This document shows positions 46,002 through 58,255 of a stretch of 64,000 nt of DNA, one piece after another. The stretch's first letter is position 1, and each line of letters begins with the position of its first letter. Origin of the DNA: Geosiphon pyriformis (lineage: Eukaryota; Glomeromycota; Glomeromycetes; Archaeosporales; Geosiphonaceae). The notes beneath the pieces are model-generated. The model saw nothing but the letters and a program-made list of their open reading frames with translations. It ran no database searches and was not told the DNA's origin. Made by a program: the position numbers and the translations under genes. The DNA is taken from the NCBI GenBank assembly GCA_016748015.1, contig JAAOMT010000617.1, positions 227,925-291,924 on the forward strand. Direction: 5' to 3'.

Positions 46002-49000
46002 TTATTCATCAGGTGTAACTTTAGTTCGATATTTTGCTAAGAGGCAACTCTCTAAAGTTTGAAGAAGATCAGCTTTCTTTTGTCCAGAGATGTCAATCCC
46101 AGCAGCATTAAGATAAGCTTTTAGCTCACGAACAGTCGCCTAGCAATAATAAGTTTGTGAACGCAGAGATGACAGTCAATTCTAGTTGCAAAGAAAAAAA
46201 TTTTTTACTCACCTTTGAAGCCTGAAGAAGGAATGGAAAGAAAGTGAGAAAACGAATTAATCAAATATACCATCAATATAAATGTCTTATACAGACCTTT
46301 CCTTCATTCCAGAGGGCTTCAACATCTGCTTCGCCTTTTGCAGTATCTTTGGATTTCGAAGCGCCGGTCTTTGGCTTGGATGGTTCAGGACTCAGTTCGT
46401 CACGCTTCACCTTTATTTCAGAAACTTTGAGAAGTACTTCATGATTAAATTCCTTTAGTTGTTCCCCACAATGCTTTGAAAGTTAAGATGAAAAGAAAGT
46501 TAAAATCCATAAAATGAAGATTCATCGAAAATTTTCTGAATAGTACCTTTCGAATAGCGATGTTTTTGGGCATGGTACAATCATTCCCTATTTCAGGGAG
46601 TTGTTCTTCAAGGGCGATTGCTTGTAAAACTTCATAGAACCGATTCAAGGCTGTATAAAAAAGTTTAACAGGGCTTTAAATTCCCAAGAAATAAAGTCAT
46701 ATCAAAGTCCTAAGTTTACCTGGGTTTTTCATTTTTTCAGGAATGAAACCTCCCTTAATATTCAAGCCTCCAACAACTGGAACCAATTTTTCATATAACT
46801 CCTTGGGAGCTTTTTAGACTTAATTATTGTCAAAAATTCAGGCACTCATAAAATGTTCAACTTGAAAAATGCTGAAAGTTTCAATACCAGCTGTAAGACT
46901 TTCTAGTCCTTCCGGTAGTGATCTGATGTCGTTAGCGTATGGTAAATAATGTAATTGCAGCCCGGGGGGATGAATTTGTACATCATTTTCATCGAGCTCC
47001 TCTTCCTTGATTTATAATATTTTATTGAGAATCGTATTATCACGAAAAAATTCATTTACAAACCTGCGGGATGAGCACCCCAAATCGAGGAACGGATCCT
47101 TTCCGGTATCTGAAGAAACATATAGCAATTTTTTCCATCTCGAGCATTTTTTTGTGTAATGCAGCAAATGTACGTGTACTTCCTTCAAATTGCTATAAAG
47201 AAGAAAAATTCCAAATAAAAGTTGTAAATTTAGAAGGAGTTCGCACACTATAGCCTACCTCCTCGTCCGGATACAAAAAGTAAGGATGCGTGATATGATG
47301 ATGAAATTTGAATCTGTTCGCAGGTTTAAATCCAAGCAGCGTTATTCCTACGTATGAAATTATGAATCACATTTGTGCTGAAAACTCACTATAAAACTTC
47401 ATCATATTTAATGTATTCACTTACCTAATTCACCGAATTGCCGCAAATCGGCGATCTCTTCCGCTGTGAAGACAACCTTCATTTACAATAAATTGTTTCA
47501 AAACATGTCCAATTCAAAAATAAAATGTTTCAATATGAGATAGCTCCATACCTTTGTACCGCCATAAGGAAAATAATATTTAATGTCACAGTTTTCTAAA
47601 GGCGTTTCAGTATCCTATAGGTGCAATATAAAAACCTTAGAATAGGTCCCAAGCGCAAAATCAGAAAGAATTGATTGACTTACCGCACAAATATGAGTAG
47701 TTTTTGGTTTGGCCAATTTAATTACTTCAGCCTTCATGTGAGCCCAATGATGATAAGGCCTTTTCTTTTCGATACATAGCGCATATCTGAGTTTTAAATT
47801 TAAATGAGTAGGCTAAAAAGCGAATTCAAACAAATTTATTATACTGACCCTTTCACTGAAATCAACAGGTCTTCGTCAGGAGCTAATCTCAAGACCGTGG
47901 AGAAAATAGAGCGTCGCGGGAATTCTTTAGCCATTATTCGTTTAACTAAAGAATCAAAACTTGGAGAGGTGCAAATGTATTTTTTCTCCGAGAACTCATC
48001 ATCGACCATGATCTCCTTTTATTAACACCCAGAATCAGCCAAATGATGCACATATATAATATTTTCGAAAGGATGACTTACACTATAAAATTTGTAAAAA
48101 TTAAATTTTTTATCCACGCGATTGACACTAAATAAATTGATCTGAATACCAAGTTCAGCCAAATCCTGTAAATAAAGATATTCAATAATATGTAAAATGA
48201 ATTTGAAAAATTGATTGAGATTTCTTCTAAGCAAAAAATATTGTAGCTTGAATTCATACCTTGGCCCTTGTAATTGTGGCAGTGCGCAAGAAAAGGTTGT
48301 TTGGATGAGGGTTATCTTCATCAGTGATAAGAAATATCCGCTTTGTTTTAAATGAAGCGGATCTAAGTGGAAAACGGAATTTGAATGAAAAGCGCGGGTG
48401 GTAATTCAATCACTAGCTAAGCATACTCACAATTCTACGAGGGATTCTCTGCAAGAATTAAGGACATCACTGAGATGAAATTCAGCAATATCAGATGATC
48501 CATAAACTTGTTCAAAATCAATTTCCCCTGTAGAAGATAAATAAAGATTAAGTTTAAAGTGATCTCTGTATTTCATGCGAAATTCCGAATCCTATCATTA
48601 GTTACCTGCTGCAATCTCATTCAACTCCCGTATCTTATCTACATCAGGATAGTCAATATCCTGAAGCATGTAAATATTTTTTGCGTCTATTTTATTTTTG
48701 GATACCCTCTACGAATTTAATGGATGATTCCCAAAGGATTACTAACTTTGAAGATACTTGAATGAAAATTCCAAATATTTCTTACCGTGTTGAAAAGCAA
48801 AACGCCTACATAGTCTTGAGTATGATCTATTATTTTATTTAAGTAGACCGTAGATGCACAGCGAATAGCTGAATGAAATGGTGTATCACCCGTTTCACCT
48901 TCTTCCAACATGGATGGAGAACAATCAATTGCAAAAAAGACCGCATCCCGATTTGTAGTATTGATTTTCTGTGATTGGATGGTATTCCATGAATGTATAA

Positions 49001-49104
49001 TTTGAACACTAAAATCAAAGTAATGAGCCATAAATCAAAAGAGGGTAAACCTCAATATTTTGTGCCTCCATATAATCATCCTCGTCAAGTTCGTTGTTTT
49101 CCAT
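46002..49104 (-). CDS. KU70: Ku70 subunit of the Ku DNA-end-binding heterodimer
   Basis: Eighteen minus-strand exons give 620 residues, all junctions in frame: 49104-49051, 48968-48786, 48708-48606, 48527-48431, 48362-48260, 48165-48082, 48015-47849, 47786-47684, 47614-47552, 47476-47425, 47347-47259, 47192-47064, 47005-46888, 46809-46720, 46650-46547, 46473-46297, 46221-46213, 46139-46002. The N-terminal Ku alpha/beta domain shows RDAVFFAIDCSPSM, YVGVLLFNT and KRIFLITDEDNPHPNN. The Ku core has FPRRSIFS, ISVKGYALCIEKKRP, TLLGFKP and SVPRFGVLIPQ. Residues ~576-610 form a SAP domain (TVRELKAYLNAAGIDISGQK), as in other Ku70 proteins. With Ku80 it threads onto broken DNA ends and starts non-homologous end joining; it also protects telomeres. 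Exon 17 has only nine bases (Ala-Ser-Lys), just before the SAP exon. Several donors are atypical (GTTTAC, GTCAGT, GTCTGT). Confidence 0.93.
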
Positions 49105-49594
49105 TGTCCAATATTTGTTTTGTATGAATTGTTTTGAATAAGACCTTTTTGTAAAATGGAGAAGAGGAGAATTTGATGTGATTGATGACGATCAGCTGTT
49201 TACCGTATTTATCAGAAACTTCAGTCATTATGTTTTTGATGTGAGAAATTTGGCTAAAATAATTAGCATCTTTTAAAAGTTAAAATATTAGGTCTAATCA
49301 TTGCACGTCCTAATATACTTAAACTTCCTAATAGGCATAAAATTCGATATTTTTAAGGGCTAAAGTATATATTCAGTATTTTTGCATGATATACTTGTGA
49401 TCGTGATGTTGAATTGGGTTCAAAAGTATCTATTTATTTAAAGAAAATTTTAAAAATCAATCATTCTATCTAGCAACTTGATTGACAACTAATTAACTGT
49501 TTTTCTGGTTCCGAATTCCAAGTTTGCTTTTGATAAATGTTATATTTAAACAAGTCGTATCTCCATTCCGTTTTCCAATGTAATTTCTTGAATC
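49105..49594. promoter_or_regulatory. Shared divergent promoter region, KU70 and unknown gene
   Basis: 490 bp separate two start codons pointing away from each other, so both promoters lie here. It contains no frame of note. Short AT-rich boxes occur, but no distinctive factor site was recognised. Confidence 0.5.
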
Positions 49595-51409
49595 ATGAAT
49601 GTTTTCAACTCCATGACGAAAAAGCAGAAGAAAGCGGCTAAAAGTCAACAAAATCAACAGCCTCAAGATGGTAAAAGGGATATTTCGTCATCTAAAAATA
49701 TTGCTTCACCACTTAGTCCAAAATCCAAACGAACAAATGAAAACTTCCCGTCAAGTGAATCACAGGCTGCATTGAGTCCTTACTTGCTGTCAACAGCGAT
49801 AAAAAAAGACAAGGAATCATATAAACCTGATCGAGATCTCGCGATCAAAGATTCCGGTGACCTTGGTGATTTCATATCGCAAAAACCTCCGGCGACTTCA
49901 AATGGTTTAAAAACTACAATCGTGAATGACCGACCTCCATTAACACTAGCCGAAATAAACTCTAGGTCTAATGGTTTATCTTCAGCTCCAAATTCTTCTG
50001 TTACAATTGACATACATTTACCTGCTGAAGAGGACAAAAAACCAGTTCCCAAATCCCCGAGAGCGCTAAGCAATCATGATATTGACCATCTTAATTTGGA
50101 AATTAAAAAGGAATTGCCTAGTGAAGGAAATGTCTCACCTCCAAGTTTTGATTTTGTATCGACTAAAGAAAAAAATCACGAAATTCCATTACCGAAGTCA
50201 CAAGAAGACTTGTTACCTAGTGCAGGAAGCAAGCTTGAAGAGCATCAGGAAGATTCTCAGGGCCAATTCGAGCAAAAAAAGTCTGACTCTAAAACAGAAG
50301 AGGTGGATAATAATGGATCCACTGTAGAAAAACTCTGGGCTAACACAGGGGATGGAGTGGGTGACGTTGAACCCTCAAATGACCAGTCTTGGGGTGAAAG
50401 CTTGGAAAATTCAAAAGTTTCTGAAAATCAGATAGGGAGAATAAATGAGAGTGCGCAGAGCAACGAAGCCTCTGAATACGAATCTGGAGAAGACGGATCT
50501 ACGAAGGAACAAAGGGTTGTCGATTTGCCTGAAAATTTTGAATCGCCAGCTTCCTTTATTCATGATCCTGAGAATTTTGAATTAGGTAAGGATAAGTCTA
50601 AAAAATTCAAAAGTTTGAAATATGGTCGAAATTTGTTAATTTTTACGTTGAGGATGAACATAAGCAAAGATGTACAAAGGCCAAAAATTCCACAATCTCT
50701 TCTATAATTTTTTTGGGATATAGATCGTGAAAAAGCTCTCCCAAATTTCACTCAAACCATAGTCACATCTGAGCCTACGTCTGTCACGGATGACGATATC
50801 CCTTTTTTTGCAGACCCGTACCCTTTCACAGAAGAAAATGAAGTCGATGATGATCCCGGATCTTTGAGTAAAAAAGGTGAAAATTCTAAAATTACCTTAC
50901 GTTTAATAGAGCCGTTCTATTTCTTAGGTAAAGAAGGAAGCATTTTTCAATTAAACAAGATGTTTCTTACCTTGATGGAATGGTTTCTTGTCATTCTTTT
51001 TCGATATCACAGTAAGGTCAAAGAACCAAAGAGAATTTTGGCCCCGCATAAAACTTCCCCAAGATGAGGCAAATGGGCTACCCCCAAGTAATTGGGGTGG
51101 TGATGATGATGAAACATGTAAGCTTCTTTTGACTTTTGAAAAATTTTATGCTTATTAATCTCTGATTAAACACCAGGGGCAAATTATCCTGAAGGGAAGA
51201 AAAGAAAAAAGGAGAACATAAACGATTCACGATTAGTTAAACTGGAACCTCGTGCAGTTATCCTTTCTCAAATAGCTTATTATACGGATGAGATTGTACG
51301 CGCGGCAAGTGAAACCATTGAGAAATATATTGACGACGTTATTGGGTTGCCAGTCAGTAGGTGGCTCTTGTACTGGTTTACTTTGGCTAGTTGGTATTCA
51401 GTTGAGTAG
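49595..51409 (+). CDS. Unrecognised acidic protein with hydrophobic C-terminus
   Basis: Four exons (49595-50585, 50724-50876, 51013-51117, 51177-51409) give 493 residues in frame. I do not recognise the family. Residues 1-18 are basic and Gln-rich (KKQKKAAKSQQNQQ). Residues ~20-330 are hydrophilic, rich in Ser, Glu, Asp, Pro and Asn, and probably disordered. The last ~150 residues look folded: DDDIPFFADPYPF, REFWPRIKLPQ, PPSNWGGDDDETW, then a helical stretch (AVILSQIAYYTDEIVRAASE) and a Trp/Tyr/Leu-rich end (SRWLLYWFTLASWYS) that could be a membrane-seeking helix. The third exon needs an intron (GTGAAA..CACAG) through a region that is itself open in another frame; the spliced frame is preferred because it restores a continuous conserved-looking segment. 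It is divergent from KU70; a functional link is not implied. Confidence 0.6.
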
Positions 51410-54224
51410 GGTCGGGAAATAAAATTTCGCGAGCTAGCATAATATAATACCAATGTCTATAAGAGTCAATTTTTATGAATCTTTATAGTTAATCTCCTAA
51501 GACGATAAATTATATTATTGAGTTTGTGATATTTAAAATGGATTTTTCTTTAGAAAAATTATCCATCATGATTAGACATAAGCCCTTCAAAACATGTTAG
51601 ATGTCAAATATTGAAACTGGATTGAGGTAAAAGCAGCTAATTTATGCTTTGAAATCTCTAGGATTATAAACGTAGCAATAAAAATTTCAATTTCTTGAAA
51701 AAATATAATTTAGTACTCGGTTTGAGAAACTAAATTTATGTAGCTTTTTTAGTTTTTAAAGATGAAAATTCTAAAGAGAAATTATTAAGTTAAACGATAA
51801 TTAGTTCACCAGGATGATAGAACACGAATTTGAAAACTTAAAGATCGATAGGGGAAAATAGAACATATACAACTTATCTAAATCAAATTGGTTTGTTATT
51901 CTCAATTGCGACCAGCATAGGAAAAATCGAATATTTTTGAATTTTAAACTAAAAATGAAATGAAATTTTTTTCAAATAAGACAAATCACTGTATTTTTTG
52001 ATAAAATTAGATTAATTCAAAAAAAAAGTTTGCTTAAAAATTCAAGGAAAATCAAGTGTCAATTTTCTTATTTTGACTTTATTGAATGGCTTACTTGATA
52101 AAATTAGTTATTCATAAAATTTTTTTAAAAAAAAGAAACTTGACAAATTATATAAGTAATTACATTAATTAGATTTTAATTTTTTCTTTTAATGTGCATT
52201 TTATAACTTTCAAAAAATTGTGGTTTAAAAAAAAGTGCAAACATTTATGTCTTTAAATTAAAGCCAAATTTTGCATTTTTTTCTTTTTCTTAATTTATAG
52301 TTGTTAAAATTAAGAATTTTTTATTATTTATTAATTTGTTATTTTGTTTTGTAATATAAATGAGGTGTTTTCTGTAAATTTGTTAAAATTTATTTCTAAT
52401 GCATATTTTAAAAAAAATTAAACAAAAATTTAAAATTGGTTTTTTTTACAAACATTTACTTAAAACTTATATTATTGATTTTAATTTATCTTTTCAATTA
52501 TATCTATTTGAAAACAACAAGAAAACAAAATAATTGCATAAATTAACTACTTTATTCAATTATTTTTAATCAAATTCCAATTTTAAATAAAATTTAAAAT
52601 TTCCAAAAAAAAACAGTTATTAAACAGTTTTTATTTTAAAAAAAAAATTATTATTATCAAAAATTATTACAAATTCAACTAATAATAACAACATATTATT
52701 AGCTTTTTAAAACATTTAAACTGTTTTTAATTAATATGATAAGACACATTTTTTAATATATTTATAAAAAATTTAAAATTTTCCAGCAACATATTTAACA
52801 AAAAAATATCTATTTTTAACTTATTAGTAAAAAATTAAGAGTGTATTCCAAATGCTTTTCTTTTTATTATTTTTTAAACAAATAAATTAAATATTTTCAT
52901 GATTTTTTGTATACAAAATTGTTAATTATAATATAACAAATTACAAATTTTTTTTATTAGTTATATAAGTAAAATTTTTTAAAGCTGTAAAAAAGCATTT
53001 ATCAATATCTAAACACATTTAAATATTTTAAAATAAAGAATTAATTACTTTTTTAATATTATGTTAAATAAAATAACTATTAAAGATATTTTAATTAGCT
53101 GTTATCAAATTTTAAGAGTGCTAACTAAAGCATAAATTATAATAGTTGTATTATTTTTATTGACAATAATAAACTATTTTTCAATTTTCAATTTTTTTTG
53201 AAATGATTAATGACTGTGATTTTGAAACTGACACATATTAATTGAATCATTTACAAATTTGATTTGCTCTCTTATTAAGATTTATTTTTGTTAAATTTAT
53301 ATTATTTTTAGTTACTTTTTTTTGTACTATCTATTAACTATTTACTCTAATCTGTAGCAATATTAAAAATTAGGTTAAATTTAAAAAACAATAAAAATTC
53401 AATTAAAGTTAATTACATTATTAATAAAATAAAAGGTTTAAAAATTTCAAGTTTATTTTTTGAATTTTGGACTTTTTCTGTTTAAATATATAAAATAATA
53501 AATTTTAATTATTTTCAAAAACATTTGTATCATAAACTAATACAAATTCAAATTTGAAATAATAAATCTATCAAAAATCCTAATCATCGATAAATTAAAT
53601 AATTGCTGGTAAAATCAAAAATTCCTTATTAATAATTTATAACTTTATTTTTGATTACTATAGTTAAAAGCTATATAATTTACTGAATGTCATCAAATAT
53701 TATTTTAATTCATATATTTGATAATTGCTAGTTCCGAAAATCGATTAATAATTGTAAAATTCAAGATTAATTGTAATTATGGAAAAAGCCAATTAAATTT
53801 ATTAAATGGCAAAATGTAAAATTTTATTTTTAATATTTATACACACGCAATTTTTCAAAACCACAATAGTTCGAAATAGATTTGAAGAGCTACATTTTTG
53901 ATTTCCAAAATACCAAATCATGAGCATATTGAAAAAAATGTTAATTAAGTTTTCACAAGAAAATTTATAAACTAAGAAAGAAAAAATGATGATATATCGA
54001 TGTAATAATAAACTTAAACAGTTTAAATCGATTTTTGGCCCATAATAAGAAATCCACTCCACCTGACCTTCTGTGGATAAGAATTTTTGCTGGAAAATAG
54101 GCTATGTGCATAGGAAGTACAGGTGGGAATTATTATTTTAAATCTTTGTGTTACTTATGTAATCATAAAAATTATAAATGCATCAGTTTTCAATAATGAT
54201 CCACATTTTTTTATTTTAGTTACC
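51410..54224. other. AT-rich gene-free region
   Basis: About 2.8 kb, increasingly A+T between 51.9 and 53.7 kb, with no gene visible. The minus frame 53802-54062 lacks family features. No copy of the 12-bp-unit repeat was seen here. Confidence 0.5.
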
Positions 54225-54987
54225 ATGTCCACCGTTACTTTCACATCTCTACCCAACGAAATTTTGCTAGAAATATTTAAAAAATGTTTGGTTGACCCAG
54301 AGTAAGTATTTAGTACCTGAAGAATCGAACTTGAAAATTTTTGCCACGGATTCGTTCTCTACCAAATTCAACTCTTTTATCCGCATCTTTGTTAATGAAA
54401 ACATTCTGAATTTCAACAGTGGATATTTAGAATTATGGAGGCTTCAAACCGTATCGAAGAAATGGCGCAACTTGATTCGGTTGGTCGTGGCCGAAACTCT
54501 ATTAGAGAAGCAAACATGGCAAATTAAAATTTTGGTAACATAAAAATCTTTTAATTTAAATAAAAAGTTGTTTTGATATAAAAACTGCAAGTTTCACCAA
54601 TTTTACAAATCAAAGGATAGAATCGCTCCAAATCAAAAAAATGGTGGTCCTTTTTCACTTCAAACAATATATTCATTAACTGACGCCCAAGGTTACTTCA
54701 CATTCATACCAAAACCCCCTAATACCGTAGTAAAATATGAAACTAGCAATCTGAATTGGTCTGTGGCTTTGAGATTCTCAAGGTCACCTACTGATATAGC
54801 TTATTTTTACTTGTCGGATTTGCAACATTGTCCATGGCGTATTCCACTAGAGATGAAATGTGCAAATAGGCATAAAGGCGCCATGTTGAATTATATTTAC
54901 GAAAAAGGAATTACTCAAGACAAGTTTGAATTTCACTCGATTAAAGTGAGGCCGGATGTTCTTTTTCGGTTTCCAAGACATGGATGA
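54225..54987 (+). CDS. F-box protein gene, probably truncated
   Basis: Exons 54225-54301, 54420-54534 and 54592-54987 give 195 residues. The first two encode an F-box: SLPNEILLEIFKKCL, then DGYLELWRLQTVSKKWRNLI. F-box proteins join substrates to SCF (Skp1-cullin) ubiquitin ligases. The rest has no recognised repeat and may be a substrate-binding domain (YFTFIPKPPN, WRIPLEMKC). The stop at 54987 looks premature: one base out of frame, the sequence continues as WMKFDPNLSFYKIVSGK, one TAG, then KLQNLAHNYDHLLGFSFEEL to a TAA near 55139. The gene has therefore probably lost its tail by a one-base deletion. F-box families in AM fungi are large and turn over quickly. Confidence 0.6.
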
Positions 54988-55139
54988 AATTCGATCCAAA
55001 TTTGAGCTTCTATAAGATTGTTTCAGGAAAGTAGGATCACGATCTGGTTGACGTCAACAAAAAATTGCAAAATTTGGCTCACAATTACGATCATCTTTTG
55101 GGTTTCTCATTTGAAGAACTGAAAGCCGATATTTCATAA
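54988..55139 (+). pseudogene. Out-of-frame 3' remnant of the F-box gene
   Basis: Shifted by one base relative to the upstream frame, this segment reads as ordinary coding sequence with a single TAG near 55028 and then LQNLAHNYDHLLGF up to a stop. It matches the composition and strand of the F-box gene and is best read as its former C-terminus. Confidence 0.5.
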
Positions 55140-56246
55140 TATTACATTATATGTGAGGTAAGAGGCTCTTAAGATTTCAACTCTTCTTTTTTACTTGATT
55201 AAGTAATAATGAAAAAAAAAATTTTTTTCTCAAGATTTTGGAGTAACAAGAATACAATAGATATAGATAATTTAAACAGAGGGCTAGGATGATGTGGCTC
55301 AAATAGTGCAGGTCACAAAAACCAAATCTTATGCGATACTTTTATTACTATATGGTGAAGGTTTTGTATTGAATTATTTTTATAATCAGCATTATATGTT
55401 GAAAACAAAAATTTTATATTAAACAATAGTCATCTAATTAAGCACGGTTTTCAAATAAAATTGGGGGTTCTGTTATTTTCAAATTGTTGGTAGAACAGGT
55501 GAAAAAAGTCGGGGGTTTTCCTTTAATCGCTTTTTCAAACTTGAGTTTTCACATAGAAATAAACCATCAATTTATATTCGGTTACAAATTTATAATGAGC
55601 AACAATTTTCCTATTTTATGCGTAGTCGTCCACAGATCAAAATTTTATTTTCATCTCGATATAGAATTTAATTTATTGAGATGTAGAATTCTATCAGGAT
55701 GAAAAGAAAAATATTCGATAGCTGGAATGATCTGATGAGAAAGCAAAAATATAAGTTGTTTGAGAGTCAAAAGTACCGTTAAAACACGATAAAATCTTTT
55801 TATTTTTGAGTTTTATGATGGCTAACAGAATTGCTTTTGATTTCACTCAATTCATGAACATTTAATTGACAGAGACAAAAAAATCATACTCTTTGATCTT
55901 AGTTACAATTCTCAGTATCAAAAAGATCCACCAATATACTCTACAAAATATGTGTAATTTGGGAAAATTTTCAAGAATTCATGTAGCCAAAAATATTTTA
56001 CAATTTGGAAAGATTTTTTTTTTAATTAAATTCTAATTTTATTACTAATAAATAAGATAATCAAAATTAGAAAAAAATGATTTGTGTTTAAAAATTGCGA
56101 TTTGTGAAGTATTCTTTTATTCGAATTTAAATAAAATAAATTCTGAATCAAAAGTCAAACTTTAATGGAAAAAAACTATAACTCCCAAATTTAAATAATT
56201 TTATACAGTAAGTTAAGTTAATGAATGTTTGGGATTTTTACCACAG
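55140..56246. other. Intergenic stretch, no gene recognised
   Basis: AT-rich with short frames only (longest 55484-55702, plus, no motif). No upstream exons of the lipase tail that follows were found. Confidence 0.45.
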
Positions 56247-56499
56247 GATAAAAAAAAGTATGGCGAAAATCCGGTATGTTTGATTTTTATTTTTTAAAAA
56301 AGCTTTTATAGAGAATCCTAATTTATTATATTACTTTAAGTGCTGTTTAGTAAATATAAAATAATTTTATTTCATTAATCTTCCTTTCTAGGAATGTAAT
56401 TTAGCCACTAATGGTAAAGGAACAAGAGTTCATTTCGGCCCTTATTTTGAAGTGACATTTGGAAATTGTGAATATCATTATCTTATTGTTAGAAATTAG
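56247..56499 (+). pseudogene. Orphan 3' end of a class 3 lipase-like gene
   Basis: Two short exons in frame (56247-56273 and 56392-56499, with GTATGT..TTCTAG between) encode KKYGENP then ECNLATNG...VHFGPYFEVTFGNC and a stop. The pattern ENP-x-C...H-x-GPYF-x-x-x-x-G-x-C is the usual end of fungal class 3 lipases and parallels CNGLTN..AHNGPYFGYRMGIC at the end of the intact lipase on the opposite strand. No Ser-elbow exon (GxSxG) is present upstream, so this is probably a truncated copy. Confidence 0.5.
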
Positions 56500-58255
56500 A
56501 TGTAAAATTTTGCAAAAAGTTTAGAAACTGTGAAGAAGAGAAAATATCTTGAATAATTCTAAATCAAAGAAAAATTTCATATTGTATTTTGAATAAATGT
56601 GTTTACTCTTTTTAGTTTTGAAATGGAATAAGTTTGCGACGATTTTATTACAAAAATACTTTTAGTTTCTTTAACGATCCAAATTAGATATTATAATATA
56701 TTCTGTATGGTTTTTGACTTTTCTCATATTGATATAAAAATTTATCTTCTTTCTCAAAGAGATATAAAAATTTTTTTATACACAATTGTAGTTTATGATA
56801 CACTTTGCTAATGAATCATTGATCTAATTCACGAGATATGTCTCTAAAAAACATTTTAACATTCTTATAGAAAAAATTCTAGAAAATTCCATTGAAATGA
56901 AAGCAAACAAATTAATTTCATATAAAACATAAAGCAAATTGTTGAAAAAGTTAAATTAAAAATAGCTTAACCCTAGTACTAGTGAAGAAAAGCCAGAAAA
57001 GTTCTTTTTTGCTAAAGGATCAAGTTTTCTTAAAATTGATGATGAATATAGTTAAATTAGAGAGTTACCTTAAAAATTTTACAAACTCTGTCACATTTTC
57101 TTTTCTACATATTCCTTCAAGTTCTTTTGCTTTTTATAAAGGATATTGAGAATCTCTTTTCATTTTTTCAAAATTTGAAACAGTGTTTATGGCCCTATAA
57201 AAGTACATTTGTCTGAGCAAAGAATTGCTTTCATTTCTGGGGATAAAATGTTTAAATGGGTCAAAAAACATTTTCCATATTATTTAATGAACAATTGTTT
57301 AAGTATAAAAATTCTGACTTTAAATTCCAAAAGAGAGTTTTTTTTTTTGAATAATTGATGCGTTATTATTATTATTATATACAGTATGTACATCTAGATC
57401 AAAAATATATCTTAATATGGCTTTTTTTAATTTTAAATTTTTTGCTTATAATATTATAATAAATTTAGAGAGGAGATTTCTAGTAGTTGAGCCAATTCAG
57501 GTGTAAAAAAAAGTTTTTAAAGCTAATTTATAAAAAATTTCATTTAATGAAGAAAAAATAAGATTAATTTAATACTTATCTCTAGTAGGTGATATAAAAA
57601 CTACTAATTAAAGAGATTTATCTTATTTTCAATTTAGAAATTTATTTGATCATTCGACTGTATGTCTAAAAAAATTTTTGAATCTAAAAGCATGGGGAGT
57701 GAAGAATTCTCACTATTAAAAATAATAATTATGCAATTTTGTATGTTTAAAGGGGGATGGTGGGGGGGAGGTCTACAGAAAATTTATGTTAGGCCGAGAA
57801 ATTTCAAGCTGGAATGGTGTCATCATAACACGACATAGACTTTTTATTTTAAAGAATCACCAAAATGGAAAGGTTCTAGAATATAGAGTATGTATTCAAT
57901 AATTAAATCGAAAGATCTCTTCCTTAAACTCATCCAGCTGTATTGCTAAAGAACTTATAGTTTGTTACTTCTCCTTTGAATATTTAAAAATTTGGAATTT
58001 GACTTTTTCTATTTTTGTTGAAAAAAAAAACAATTATATAGTTTCTTTGAAAAAAGATTATTATTCGGTTTAAAAGAATAATTAAACAACAAATTTTTGA
58101 ACTTTTAGTGAGAATACTAAACCATCTCATTGGAAAGGGAATTTCCTTCAAATAATGAAAATATTTTATTTATTTTAAAAATAAGTACTTTTAATAGCTG
58201 CTACTTGATTAATATTTTGGTGAAAAAAAAATTTGAACTATGAAATTCCTTGAAA
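56500..58255. other. Intergenic stretch between lipase tail relic and intact lipase
   Basis: No gene is supported. There is a short G-rich run near 57750-57770 (GGGGGATGGTGGGGGGGAGG) in otherwise AT-rich DNA. Confidence 0.45.

Noticed and set aside
50864-51067. Read-through of exon 2 of the unknown protein to the stop at 51067
   Set aside because: The frame after CACAG at 51012 continues in a different phase through conserved-looking sequence to a proper terminal exon, which requires the intron.
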